Source of the DNA: Flexistipes sinusarabici DSM 4947
GTDB lineage: Bacteria; Chrysiogenota; Deferribacteres; Deferribacterales; Flexistipitaceae
Direction of reading: 5' to 3'
Assembly (NCBI RefSeq): GCF_000218625.1
Contig: NC_015672.1
Span: 1,426,001-1,490,000, forward strand
Length of the DNA stretch: 64,000 nt
Both the position numbers and the translations under genes were made by a program. Under the pieces are notes generated by a model that saw only the letters and a program-made list of their open reading frames with translations, had not been told where the DNA came from and made no database searches. This document shows, one piece after another, positions 35,540 through 44,789 of the stretch (positions within the stretch are counted from its first letter, which is position 1; each line of letters opens with the position of its first letter).

Positions 35540-36707
35540 AAAAAGAAAACCACAAAACAGACGCAAAAAAAACAGCGGATTTAAAATCCCCCCTGTGATA
35601 ATAGTGGGGGGGATTTTTTTGATAATGATTGGAATCATTGCTGCATCCATTATCAATATAAGACTGCAAAAACTTCAAACGGAATATTCCGGCAATAGGG
35701 ACGCCACAGTAAAAGTTCAGTCTCCGGCTGAGGTTGATAAGAAAATCAAACTTTTTTTGTACGACCACGAAATAAGTAAAGAAAGGGTTTTAAGTAAAAA
35801 TATTAAAAATACGAGCGAAACTGATTATATTGAATATACAATTAGACTCAGTGAATATGAGTTGGGTTCTTTAAGGAACTCTTTGATAAATTTTTTCACT
35901 AAAAACAATTTTGACTTCAGTGAAGATGATGCTTTATTTTTCCACAAACCCGGTTTAAATATCACATTCAATTTAAAAACCACACCCATGAAAGAAAACT
36001 ATACAGATAATTATGACATTAATAACGGTAATATCGATTATAAGGCAAATATGGCAATAATTTTGGATGATTCAGGGTATAATCTGGATTTGGCTGAAAA
36101 AGCTGCATCCATAAAATATCCGCTGACACTTTCCATTATTCCATATACACCTTATGACCGAGAAACTGCAGAAATTGCCAGAAAACATGATAAAACCGTC
36201 TTTCTTCATCAGCCTATGCAGCCGAAATCATACCCGGATACTGAGCCCGGGAAAGGCGCCATTCTTTTGAATACACCTGAAACATTAATCAAAATACTGA
36301 TTGATAAGAATGTGGAGCAAATAGGCAAAATTGACGGAGTGAACAATCATATGGGATCAGCACTGACAGAAAACAGACTGAAAATGAAAGAATCCCTGAA
36401 ATACATAAATAAATATACAGATACCTTTGTGGACAGTCACACTTCAGCTGATACTGTAGCGTATAAAATATGTAAAGAAATGAAGATGAACTGTGGCATC
36501 AGTGATAAATTTATTGATAACAGCGGAAACCTGAAATATATAAAAAACAAACTTATAGAAAGCGCCGAACTTGCACTCAAACAAAAAGAATTAATAGTAA
36601 TCGGACATCTTAGACCCAAAACGGTAAATGCTCTGATCAAATTCCTCCCCGAGATAGAACAAATGGGGGTTAAAATAGTGCCAGTTGAAAAGGTTATACA
36701 ACAGTGA
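35514..36707 (+). CDS. Divergent polysaccharide deacetylase (YibQ/DUF610 family)
   Basis: 397 residues. Lys/Arg-rich cytoplasmic N-terminus, one membrane helix (GGIFLIMIGIIAASIIN), a linker domain, then a NodB-like divergent deacetylase domain starting MAIILDDSGYNLDLAEKAAS. It includes LSIIPYTPYDRETAEIARKH, FLHQPMQP and VNNHMGSALTEN. It likely acts on cell-wall glycans in the periplasm. It overlaps ctpA by 26 bp; the envC-ctpA-yibQ order is also seen in proteobacteria. Confidence 0.85.
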   Translation: MARKKQPSKKRKPQNRRKKNSGFKIPPVIIVGGIFLIMIGIIAASIINIRLQKLQTEYSGNRDATVKVQSPAEVDKKIKLFLYDHEISKERVLSKNIKNTSETDYIEYTIRLSEYELGSLRNSLINFFTKNNFDFSEDDALFFHKPGLNITFNLKTTPMKENYTDNYDINNGNIDYKANMAIILDDSGYNLDLAEKAASIKYPLTLSIIPYTPYDRETAEIARKHDKTVFLHQPMQPKSYPDTEPGKGAILLNTPETLIKILIDKNVEQIGKIDGVNNHMGSALTENRLKMKESLKYINKYTDTFVDSHTSADTVAYKICKEMKMNCGISDKFIDNSGNLKYIKNKLIESAELALKQKELIVIGHLRPKTVNALIKFLPEIEQMGVKIVPVEKVIQQ

Positions 36708-37696
36708 TTTTTCTGGGAATTGAAACTTCATGTGATGAAACCTCGGCAGCAGTTTATGATTCCTGCAGCGGAATAAAATCCAGTGTAATATCTTCTCAGA
36801 TTGATATTCATTCACGTTACGGAGGTGTAGTCCCGGAAATTGCTTCGAGAAACCACGCACTTAAAATAGAAACTGTTTTTTATGAAGCAATTGAGAAGGC
36901 TTCAATCTCTGTAAGTGATATTGACGCAGTAGGTGTAACAAGAGCCCCCGGATTGATAGGTGCACTTTTTGTCGGTGTTTCTTTTGCCAAAGGACTTTCA
37001 TATGCTTTAAAAATCCCGCTGATTCCTGTTAACCACCTTTCGGCACATATAATTTCCGCCGAACTCACACATCCGGAATTGGTACCACCGTACACAGGAC
37101 TTATTATTTCAGGAGGTCATTCACATATTTATCAGGTGGACAAATCATATAACTTTCGTTTGTTTTCATACACTGTGGATGATGCTGCTGGTGAAGCCTT
37201 TGACAAAGTTGCAAAGATGATGGGGTTGGCCTACCCCGGAGGACCGGCCATAGAAAATCTTTCAACAAAAGGGAATCCGGATGCCGTGAAATTTCCGGTT
37301 GCAATGAAAGCTCAGAGCAACATGAGCTTCAGTGGACTGAAAACAGCTGTTATGAACTGTTTAAACCAAGGATATTTCACAAAGGCTGACATAGCTGCAT
37401 CCTTTCAAAGTACACTGGTGCAAACACTTATAAATAAATCTCAAATAGCATTAAAACACTTCAATTCTGACAAACTTGTTATTTCCGGCGGTGTTGCCTG
37501 CAACGGATATCTCCGGGACAAATTTCTCGAATATTTTAAAGACTCCTGCGACATTTATTTTCCTTCAAAATATCTTTGTACAGATAACGGCGATATGATA
37601 GCCTATGCCGCATATAAATTTATGCATTTTAGAAAATTTTTAGATATAAAAGGTACCGCCAGAGACAATGAAAGCAGCATTAACACAATCATCTGA
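36704..37696 (+). CDS. tsaD: tRNA N6-threonylcarbamoyladenosine transferase TsaD
   Basis: 330 residues. It starts IFLGIETSCDETSAAVYD, has VNHLSAH (metal-binding histidines), ISGGHSHIYQ, DDAAGEAFDKVAKMMGL and GGVACNGYLRDKF, with a terminal CTDNGDMIAYA. All are TsaD signatures. It transfers threonylcarbamoyl to A37 of ANN-decoding tRNAs. The start is GTG, overlapping the upstream stop by 4 bp. Confidence 0.95.
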   Translation: MIFLGIETSCDETSAAVYDSCSGIKSSVISSQIDIHSRYGGVVPEIASRNHALKIETVFYEAIEKASISVSDIDAVGVTRAPGLIGALFVGVSFAKGLSYALKIPLIPVNHLSAHIISAELTHPELVPPYTGLIISGGHSHIYQVDKSYNFRLFSYTVDDAAGEAFDKVAKMMGLAYPGGPAIENLSTKGNPDAVKFPVAMKAQSNMSFSGLKTAVMNCLNQGYFTKADIAASFQSTLVQTLINKSQIALKHFNSDKLVISGGVACNGYLRDKFLEYFKDSCDIYFPSKYLCTDNGDMIAYAAYKFMHFRKFLDIKGTARDNESSINTII

Positions 37697-38645
37697 TTTA
37701 AAAACCTTATTGAAAAATGAACCCCTCGTTGCAGCACCTATGGCAGGGATAACAAACAGAAGTTTCCGTAAAATTCTGAGAAAGTTCACAAGAGGTCTTA
37801 TATACACTGAAATGGTATCAGTGGAGGGGCTAAAACGGCAAATCGATAAAACAGTCGATTATATAAGGTTGACCCCTGAAGATAATCCCATAATTGTCCA
37901 GCTATTTGGCTTCAATGAAAACTCATTCCACGATGCTGTTAAAATAACTGAAGAAATTTCATCCCCCTATGGTTTTGACATCAACATGGGCTGTCCGGTG
38001 AAAAAAGTATTAAAAACAGGCGGAGGCTCAAATCTCCTGAAAAACATAAAACAGGCTGAACGGATTATAAAAAATGCCAGAAAAGCCACAGAAAAAAAAC
38101 TGACGGTTAAAATACGTCTGGGATGGGACAGAGAAAATCTTGTCTTCAGGGAACTGATAAAGATGGCTGAAAATGAAGGTGTGGATGCAGTATGCATTCA
38201 TGCCAGGACAAAATCTGAACTGTTTACAGGAGAGGTGGACTATGGGGCTTTAGAAACTGCTGCGGAACTGGCAAAAATACCAGTAATCGGAAACGGCAAT
38301 GTCTGCGACCCCAGTGGATATAAAAGAATGCTGAACACCGGTGTCTCAGGGGTGATGATAGGAAGAGCGATTATGAAAACACCCTGGATTTTTCAGGCTT
38401 TACGGGAAAATAAACATCCTGAAAACTTCCTCAGCAAACAAGAGCTTTACAATCTTTTGATGGAGCTTAAAGATTTTGAATATGAGGAAAAAGGTGCCCA
38501 CTATATAAATCTCCTGAAAAAATATGCGGTGTTTTTCTCCAAAAGCTCCCCGGGGGCATCCAATTTCAGAAACCGGCTTTACTCCACCAATAATGAAAAA
38601 GAATCTTTAAAGATAATAGAAAATTTTTTCAATTCAAACACATAG
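37668..38645 (+). CDS. dusB: tRNA-dihydrouridine synthase DusB
   Basis: 325 residues. FMN TIM barrel: VAAPMAGITNRSFR, LIYTEMVSVEGL, QLFGFNENSF, NMGCPVKKVLKTGGGSNLL with the catalytic Cys, HARTKSELFTGEVDY, IGNGNVCDP and GVMIGRAIM. DusB reduces uridines in the tRNA D-loop. It overlaps tsaD by 29 bp, forming a tRNA-modification pair at the end of the operon. Confidence 0.93.
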   Translation: MKAALTQSSDLKTLLKNEPLVAAPMAGITNRSFRKILRKFTRGLIYTEMVSVEGLKRQIDKTVDYIRLTPEDNPIIVQLFGFNENSFHDAVKITEEISSPYGFDINMGCPVKKVLKTGGGSNLLKNIKQAERIIKNARKATEKKLTVKIRLGWDRENLVFRELIKMAENEGVDAVCIHARTKSELFTGEVDYGALETAAELAKIPVIGNGNVCDPSGYKRMLNTGVSGVMIGRAIMKTPWIFQALRENKHPENFLSKQELYNLLMELKDFEYEEKGAHYINLLKKYAVFFSKSSPGASNFRNRLYSTNNEKESLKIIENFFNSNT

Positions 38646-39064
38646 ACTTTTACAAGTCTTTACAAGCATTGACAACGACGAAGCAATCTCATCTACAGGG
38701 TATGAGATCGCCATAGGCTTCCGCCCTCGCGATGACAGCATTGAGGCCTTGAGTAACAGCCTTATTGTCACCCTGTAGCATCTGAGCATAGCGAAGATAA
38801 GCAGTTGTTCCAGGGTTTCATAACTTACTGATAATAATAGATCCCGAAACAAGTTCGGGATGACTTTTTTTATTAGTTATTCAAAGGTCTTGCCTTTTGT
38901 CAGTCATCGCAAGAATCCGCCCTGGACCGTTGTCTTGCAGACGTGGACAGAGAGAACTGGCAGTGTTTTTTCATCCCCCGAGCGAAGGCGAGGAATCTCC
39001 ATCTATAATAATTTCTACGTTTCTGCTAATCACAAATCAAGGTATGTATGTATGTATGTCTGAC
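38646..39064. repeat. Gene-free 419-bp mosaic of dispersed-repeat sequence
   Basis: No gene seen. It contains the 16-mer ACGACGAAGCAATCTC (38675-38690), whose reverse complement is in the MITE at 52638-52653. It also has CCTCGCGATGACAG and AGCGAAGGCGAGGAATCT motifs of the type found in dispersed bacterial repeats, a terminator-like hairpin (38841-38868) and a short GTAT tandem (about 39044-39058). Confidence 0.6.
38841..38868. terminator. Terminator-like hairpin between dusB and the NFACT gene
   Basis: ATCCCGAA (38841-38848) and TTCGGGAT (38854-38861) are a perfect 8-bp stem with a 5-nt loop, followed by GACTTTTTT. It could end the dusB transcript, although it lies 195 bp downstream inside repeat DNA. 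Confidence 0.5.
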
Positions 39065-40666
39065 TTACCCACTTCTAATTAACCTGCGAAACTCTTCCCT
39101 GCTCATAGGAGCCACTGTAACCGTCTTAAACTTATCATAAATCACAAAACCTTCCGGAGTGTGTTTGGGCTTTTTAACATATTTTTTCAGTGTGTAATCA
39201 ACATTTACCTTTGAGTCCAGCCTGGCCTTACTGAGACAGGCCACAACTCTTGCAGCTGTTTCGATTTCCTCTTCCGTGTAAGGCTCATTCTTTCTGATAA
39301 TCGCATGTGAAGAAGGGATACCCTGTGCATGCAGCCACAAATCTTCTGGGGAAGCAAAGTCGAAAACAAGCTCATGATTACCGCGGCTGTTTTTCCCCAG
39401 ATAAATATCCGCCTCACTTAATTTGATGTGATATATACGTTTAACCTCTTTTGTTTTTGTTTTTTTCACTTTGTATGAACCAAATGTTTCACTATATTCT
39501 TTGAAAAGCTCCCGCTCATCAGGTTTTATTGACTCATCTTCCATATAAAAGAGTTTTTCTTCAAACCAGAATATGCGATTTTGTATTTCATTAATTCTCT
39601 TTCGGATTTTTTCTAAAGATCGTTCGAGCTTTCTGCTTTTTTCATAAAGTTTTTCTGCTTTTTCCTCAGGCTTATCACCTCTTCTAACGAAATAATTCAC
39701 CTTTTTTATGCCATCCTCAGAATAATCGATAAGCTCGTACCCCCCTTCCCCTTGCTTTAAAATATGCAGATTATTTTTTATCAGATCCGCTTCATGTCTC
39801 AGCTGATGAAATTTTTTTGCATTGCTTAGGTCATCTTTTAGTTTTTCCAGAAGTTTCTTATCTTTCTTGATTCTTTTTCTGTAATGTTTGATAAGTCTGC
39901 TGCGTACTAAATTATAATCATCCTCATCTTTACGTTCTGCTACAGAGCCAAATTCATCAAATGTTATCTTCTTAAGATTATTTTTAAGTTTAAAAGGATA
40001 AATTTTCCCTTTTTCATCTGTGTAAAATCTTTTGTCAGCTAACTCTTCTTTAAGATATTCGATAGCAAACGGTAATTCTTCAAAGCGATTAAAAATCTTT
40101 TCAGCATATTCAGCAGTCTTCGGATAAAAACCTATAAAATTGTTAAAATTCAAATCTTCCGGCGATAATTTGTATGCACTGTCCAGATCATATCGCTTGT
40201 TTAGTTTAAAAAATCTGTACACATCCCCGGTATCAACCTTTCTTTCAGGATCTATGTTGTTATTATTCAACTTAAAAATAATATGGTCACTGTCTGAAAT
40301 AACAAAAATATTGGAATTGTTTCCGGCAAGTTCGTAAACGATCCTGTAGGTCACTTTTTTACCGCTTGGCCGTCTTTTGGCAGCATAGAGAATCAGAATT
40401 CTGTCGTAACTTCTCTGTTTAATATCAGTAATGCAGGCACCGTTCAGTATTTCCAGTGCCGGGGCTTTCCCAAGTTTCTCAAAACTACCTGCCCGGAATA
40501 CCCCTTTGAGGTTCAATCCTGCTTTAAAATCAATACGGCTGGAATTATTATCATCATAAAGATGTAGAATAAATGTATCTTCAGATACAGTAGCACTGTT
40601 TATTACAGTATATCGTATTTTTTCATCAAAAACGTATGTGAGTTTTCTTAATGTCAGCCCGTCCAC
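39065..40666 (-). CDS. NFACT/RqcH-family ribosome quality-control protein
   Basis: 533 residues. NFACT-N domain (about 1-190), a central coiled coil with paired helices (about 230-360), and NFACT-R domain (about 405-520). The last has IYLGKNSRGNHELVF, DLWLHAQGIPSSHAIIRK and VDYTLKKYVKKPKHTPEGFV, ending with MSREEF. RqcH binds stalled 50S subunits with tRNA and adds C-terminal tails. A fibronectin-binding label is sometimes used for the same family. Starts 4 bp after pilT. Confidence 0.88.
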   Translation of the reverse strand: MDGLTLRKLTYVFDEKIRYTVINSATVSEDTFILHLYDDNNSSRIDFKAGLNLKGVFRAGSFEKLGKAPALEILNGACITDIKQRSYDRILILYAAKRRPSGKKVTYRIVYELAGNNSNIFVISDSDHIIFKLNNNNIDPERKVDTGDVYRFFKLNKRYDLDSAYKLSPEDLNFNNFIGFYPKTAEYAEKIFNRFEELPFAIEYLKEELADKRFYTDEKGKIYPFKLKNNLKKITFDEFGSVAERKDEDDYNLVRSRLIKHYRKRIKKDKKLLEKLKDDLSNAKKFHQLRHEADLIKNNLHILKQGEGGYELIDYSEDGIKKVNYFVRRGDKPEEKAEKLYEKSRKLERSLEKIRKRINEIQNRIFWFEEKLFYMEDESIKPDERELFKEYSETFGSYKVKKTKTKEVKRIYHIKLSEADIYLGKNSRGNHELVFDFASPEDLWLHAQGIPSSHAIIRKNEPYTEEEIETAARVVACLSKARLDSKVNVDYTLKKYVKKPKHTPEGFVIYDKFKTVTVAPMSREEFRRLIRSG

Positions 40667-40670
40667 TTAT

Positions 40671-41729
40671 CTATTTGTCCATAAAACGTTCAAAAGATTT
40701 TTTATCATTAGCTTTCACATAAGCTTCCTGAGGAGTTACTGTTTTATTCATGAGAAACTCCATAATGGCCTGGTCCATCAGTTGCATCCCGTCTCCTTTG
40801 CCCGTTTGAATCATGGAAGGAATCTGAAATGTTTTTCCTTCTCTGATAAGATTGGCAATGGCACTGTTGACAATTAACAGCTCAAGAGCAGCCACACGCC
40901 CCTTACCGTCAGCTTTCTTTAGAAGCTGCTGCGCTATGACACCTTTTAGAGATTCAGACAGCATTGCCCTTATCTGTGCCTGTTGTCCTGATGGAAATGC
41001 GTCGATGATTCTGTCAACAGTTTTTGCAGCCGAATTTGTATGTAATGTACCGAAAACCAGATGTCCGGTTTCAGCGGCTGTAATTGCAAGTTCTATCGTT
41101 TCAAGGTCTCTGAGCTCTCCCACAAGAATAACATCCGGGTCCTCCCTGAGAGCAGCTCTCAATGCGGCAGAGAACGATTCGGTATGCGTTTCCACTTCTC
41201 TGTGGTTGATCAAACATCCCTGGCTATGGTGTACAAATTCCACCGGATCTTCTATTGTTAGAATATGCTCTTTTCTGGATTTGTTTATATAATCAATAAT
41301 CGCAGCCAGCGTTGTTGATTTCCCGCTGCCTGTAGGACCGGTAACCAGTACAAGCCCCCTTGAAAGTTTTGCAAATTTTAACACCTGGTTGGGTAACCCC
41401 AGGTCATCAGCGGTGAGAATTTTACTGGGAATAAGTCTGAAAACAGCGCATGCTCCTCTTTTCTGCATAAAATAATTTGCCCTGAAGCGCGCTTTTCCGG
41501 GCACTTCATAGGCAAAATCCAGATCTTTTGTTTTCTCAAATTTCTTTTTCTGCTCCTCTGAAATTATTTCATATAGCAGCGGTCTTAAAATTTCATCACT
41601 CAGCTGCTGGTACTTAATCTCTTCAAGTTCTCCATGTTTTCTGACCATCGGTTTGCATCCGGAGCTCAAATGGAGGTCACTTATATCATTTTCCAGCATA
41701 TATTTGAAAAAAGCATCTATTTTAGCCAT
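40671..41729 (-). CDS. pilT: Type IV pilus retraction ATPase PilT
   Basis: 352 residues. Walker A GPTGSGKSTTLAAIIDYIN, Asp box ILTIEDPVEFVH, Walker B DPDVILVGELRDLETI, His box ETGHLVFGTLHTNSA and the PilT-type AIRNLIREGK equivalent (AIANLIREGKTFQIPSMIQT). It depolymerises pili for twitching motility. It is followed by the MshEN-domain and TPR genes on the same strand (upstream in transcription). Confidence 0.94.
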   Translation of the reverse strand: MAKIDAFFKYMLENDISDLHLSSGCKPMVRKHGELEEIKYQQLSDEILRPLLYEIISEEQKKKFEKTKDLDFAYEVPGKARFRANYFMQKRGACAVFRLIPSKILTADDLGLPNQVLKFAKLSRGLVLVTGPTGSGKSTTLAAIIDYINKSRKEHILTIEDPVEFVHHSQGCLINHREVETHTESFSAALRAALREDPDVILVGELRDLETIELAITAAETGHLVFGTLHTNSAAKTVDRIIDAFPSGQQAQIRAMLSESLKGVIAQQLLKKADGKGRVAALELLIVNSAIANLIREGKTFQIPSMIQTGKGDGMQLMDQAIMEFLMNKTVTPQEAYVKANDKKSFERFMDK

Positions 41730-41755
41730 ACCAAACCCCTGAAAACATTCTATTT

Positions 41756-42820
41756 TTAAAAATTTGCACTAATATCAGAAATCTTTATATTGTCGTTTAA
41801 CTTTTCAAAGCGATAACCGAAATTATTGCATTTACTACAACCTTCCCCATCACAGGAGCCGCATTTTGAAGGAATATAGCCTGCATAAAGAATTTCCCCG
41901 GCGTCATCGGCTGAGTTAACCGGTACATTATCTACAATATTCACTGAATTCTCATAATAACAAAAGGAGTTGAACGAATAATACGGGTACCCTTTTACTG
42001 GCAAATCGCTTCTGAAAATCATTTCTGAGCCATGGAAATCTAAATCTGTAAAAGCCGCACCTTCTGCTTTCCCAAGGCCAAAACTTCCCAAAACAACCGG
42101 GACTTCAATCTTTGCTGATTCGGAGATTAGGGGATAAATCTGGAAGAAAAAACCATTTTCCAGGTGGTATTGATTGTAAAAATAATGAATATCCATCTCC
42201 TCAAGTGCCTGCATTATCTGATACTGACTGTATTTTTCCGCCAGGACAGTGTAATTTTGTAACAAATTAAATCCGAATATGTTTATTTCCAAAACACCGG
42301 AATGACCGCAAAAATCCAGCCTGTAGAAAGAAGTGTTCGAAATATCCTTTATGAGTTTATCCAAGATATTTACAAGCTTATTTTTATTGCCCTCTGAAAG
42401 GACTGATTTTAATATCCTTTCAATTTTTTCGCCGTGTGAAACGGTTAAGTTGACACTTTTTTTTGTAATTTCCCTCATCTTCTCAAAAGCTTTCAAGTTA
42501 AAAGGGTCGTCGGTAACAATAGTTATAGATTCGTCGCTCTCGTATATAGGCAAAATACGGTTATTAACCAGTAATTCACTGCTGTATTTACGGATAAGAG
42601 TAGTATCGATATTAATGTCATCCAATATAATAAAGGGCTCATCCACCTGTCTGCTGAGTATATAGTCTATCTCATCCTGTTTGACTTTCCCCAGTTGAAC
42701 AAGTGCCTGCCCCAGTTTCACACCATTTTCTTTCTGAAACTCCAAAGCTTCATCCAGATCTGCTTCAGTAATCATCTTATAATCCAATAAAAGACTGCCG
42801 ATGTTTTTTCTTTTATTCAT
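41756..42820 (-). CDS. MshEN-domain protein without ATPase, C-terminal Cys cluster
   Basis: About 354 residues. NIGSLLLDYKMITEADLDEAL through QDEIDYILSRQ is an MshEN/GspE N-terminal domain, followed by PIYESDESITIVTDDPFNL. The ATPase domain of PilB/GspE is absent; instead there is a region of unknown fold and a final CGSCDGEGCSKCNNFGY cysteine cluster, like the zinc site of PilB-type proteins. It may be a c-di-GMP-binding partner of the pilus machine. Start: second ATG (42820), 6 nt after GGAGG. Confidence 0.7.
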   Translation of the reverse strand: MNKRKNIGSLLLDYKMITEADLDEALEFQKENGVKLGQALVQLGKVKQDEIDYILSRQVDEPFIILDDINIDTTLIRKYSSELLVNNRILPIYESDESITIVTDDPFNLKAFEKMREITKKSVNLTVSHGEKIERILKSVLSEGNKNKLVNILDKLIKDISNTSFYRLDFCGHSGVLEINIFGFNLLQNYTVLAEKYSQYQIMQALEEMDIHYFYNQYHLENGFFFQIYPLISESAKIEVPVVLGSFGLGKAEGAAFTDLDFHGSEMIFRSDLPVKGYPYYSFNSFCYYENSVNIVDNVPVNSADDAGEILYAGYIPSKCGSCDGEGCSKCNNFGYRFEKLNDNIKISDISANF

Positions 42821-43853
42821 CATCCCCCTCCGGATCTGTATTGTCAAAAAAATAGTCGATATTAAGCTCATAATAAGACATAAGCTGATTATTCAGCTCT
42901 TCAAGTTCAACAGGTGCTTCAGAGCGTATTAAATCTATATTCTTCTTTAACTGATAGAGAGTTGTATTGTAATAATTCACGATAACTTTTTTAATAGACT
43001 CACTCTCTCCGATAAAATCTGAAATAAAATATTCCACAGCAGCAGCAAGTCCTTCAGCTTTACTCACATCCAGCCTTTTAGAACTCAGGGCAACAATAAA
43101 GTCGGAAGCTTTCTCAATCTCAAACTGAAAATATCCTCTCAAAGTCATTCCTTCCACTGTTTTCCTAAGCGCAGCAGAATATATTTTCTGCCTGAAGCGG
43201 ATTAACCGGAGTTTCTTAAAAAACAGTTCTTTCCTGTAGTAATATAAATTTTCTTCAATCTCACGCATTTCATAAAATGCGCTTTCAACAAATATATTTT
43301 CAGGAAAATTGGAAAGTGCGTTAAAAATGATTCTTTTGGCTTCCCTGAAATCACCCTTAAGTATGTATGCCATACCTAAATCAATAAAACCCTGGGGGTC
43401 AATGCCTCTAAAACTTTGGAGTTTGTGGTATATGTTTCCTGCTTCTTCGTATCTGTCAAGCAGAATCAGGCACCAGGCTCTCTGAATCAGGTAGCTGAAT
43501 TTGCCGGGGGATATGCTGAGATTTTTTTCGATATATGATAAAGCTTTATGCACATCCTGTTCTGACATATATAAATTGCTCAGATAAAAATTAGCATCTT
43601 CATTTTGAGAGTTAAGCCTTAATGCCGAATTCAAGAATCTTTTTGAAGTATCGAATTTGCCCTTTTGAAAATTAATTCTCCCTAAATAACTGTACAAAAG
43701 TGACTTGGAAGGCATATCGTATGCTGCATTCTTCAGAGCACGCTTAATTGAAACTTCTGCCTTGTCAAATTCTTCATTATTAATAGCTTTTTCTATTTTC
43801 TCCATAAAACGCTTAACAAATTTTTTTTCATTAAAAATTTTTTTGGTATTCAT
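42813..43853 (-). CDS. TPR-repeat protein
   Basis: About 346 residues. TPR helices cover about 15-210 (SLLYSYLGRINFQKGKFDTS, NEDANFYLSNLYMSEQDVHK, GFIDLGMAYILKGDFREAKR). The C-terminal 130 residues are helical without recognised motifs. It overlaps the MshEN gene and may be part of a pilus-related operon with pilT. ATG 43853 is preferred because GAGGTGG precedes it by 6 nt. Confidence 0.75.
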   Translation of the reverse strand: MNTKKIFNEKKFVKRFMEKIEKAINNEEFDKAEVSIKRALKNAAYDMPSKSLLYSYLGRINFQKGKFDTSKRFLNSALRLNSQNEDANFYLSNLYMSEQDVHKALSYIEKNLSISPGKFSYLIQRAWCLILLDRYEEAGNIYHKLQSFRGIDPQGFIDLGMAYILKGDFREAKRIIFNALSNFPENIFVESAFYEMREIEENLYYYRKELFFKKLRLIRFRQKIYSAALRKTVEGMTLRGYFQFEIEKASDFIVALSSKRLDVSKAEGLAAAVEYFISDFIGESESIKKVIVNYYNTTLYQLKKNIDLIRSEAPVELEELNNQLMSYYELNIDYFFDNTDPEGDDE

Positions 43854-44034
43854 TAATTTCCACCTCTGCATATAAATAACACAAAAATAAGTTGCTTAAA
43901 AGATAAAAGCTCCTTCAAAAATAAAACTGTGATGCGTAAATTCCGTAATGCTTTAAGCGTTATGTTTGATATATTCAACGTTCAAGGTTGAATACTCAAT
44001 CAACCAATACACCACTCAAGTCAGAAAAAATTTA

Positions 44035-44062
44035 TTGACAACTTATTTGATTTTGCTATATT
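44035..44062 (+). promoter_or_regulatory. Strong sigma-70 promoter with no downstream ORF
   Basis: Perfect TTGACA (44035-44040), 16-bp spacer, TATATT (44057-44062). Predicted start at about 44069. The only feature before the terminator is a C-rich non-coding stretch. Confidence 0.7.
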
Positions 44063-44068
44063 AGGGAT

Positions 44069-44147
44069 TAATATAAAGAATTAGCAAGACCCTCCTCCCC
44101 CTCCTTAAAATATATGGAGATTGCCGGCCAAGGGAGCCGGCTTTTTT
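44069..44147 (+). ncRNA. Candidate small RNA with C-rich anti-Shine-Dalgarno-like segment
   Basis: About 79 nt between a near-consensus promoter and a rho-independent terminator, with no start codon followed by an ORF. The single-stranded part contains ACCCTCCTCCCCCTCCTT (44089-44106), which would pair with GGAGG ribosome binding sites, a common seed type in bacterial trans-acting sRNAs. No known family recognised. Confidence 0.55.
44121..44147 (+). terminator. Rho-independent terminator of the candidate sRNA
   Basis: GCCGGC (44123-44128) pairs with GCCGGC (44136-44141) across a 7-nt loop and is followed immediately by six T residues. Confidence 0.8.
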
Positions 44148-44290
44148 AATATCTAAAACTGTTAAAATCATCATGCCCTGATTTATAGAAAATAAACGTC
44201 TCCACAAAAGTATAAGCATTTTAATAATGTGGCGACAACTATTTTTAAAAAATATTTTCAAAATACAAATAATATGTTAAAAAATAATCT

Positions 44291-44788
44291 ATGAGTGAAA
44301 AGTTATATCTGCCACATTCAACCAGATGCTTTATATGCGGCTCAGAAAACCCTGTGGGTTTGAAACATATTTTTTACGTTGCAGGAGACTCCGTATCTTC
44401 GGATATTCTTATTCCTGACGGTTTCAACGGCTTTAAAGATATTGTCCACGGAGGCATAGTTTCCGCTCTTCTGGATGAAACCATGGGATGGAACGCATTT
44501 GTTTTCGGTAAAGGACAAAACCTTTATTTCACAAGGGATCTCAATGTTAAATTCAGAAAGTCTCTTAATACCGATACCCCCTACCTCTTAAAAACAGAAT
44601 TTATTTCCGAAAAAAGGATGTTTGCCATCACCAAAGGCTATATAATAGATAAAGATAATAATATTTATGCCGAAGCCGAAGGAAAATTTATAGAAATTCC
44701 CGATGAAAAAATGCAGGAAACAAAACAGTACCTTCTTTTCGACAACAACAAAAACTACCACCCTAAGACAACAATATTTCGCAAATAA
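44291..44788 (+). CDS. PaaI/4HBT-family hotdog thioesterase
   Basis: 165 residues. Hotdog fold with VHGGIVSALLDETMGW (about 56-71), the catalytic motif of PaaI-like thioesterases, preceded by CFICGSENPVGL, a short Cys pair common in this subgroup. It probably hydrolyses acyl-CoA thioesters; substrate unknown. It converges with the cytochrome operon, ending 1 bp before it. Confidence 0.8.
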   Translation: MSEKLYLPHSTRCFICGSENPVGLKHIFYVAGDSVSSDILIPDGFNGFKDIVHGGIVSALLDETMGWNAFVFGKGQNLYFTRDLNVKFRKSLNTDTPYLLKTEFISEKRMFAITKGYIIDKDNNIYAEAEGKFIEIPDEKMQETKQYLLFDNNKNYHPKTTIFRK

Positions 44789-44789
44789 A

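Larger units (their letters stand above)
43854..44290. other. 437-bp region with repeat fragment and a candidate sRNA
   Basis: No protein gene is seen. A fragment of the modular repeat (AATACTCAATCAACCAATAC, about 43991-44010) is followed by a strong plus-strand promoter (44035-44062), an untranslated stretch and a rho-independent terminator (44121-44147). Confidence 0.7.
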
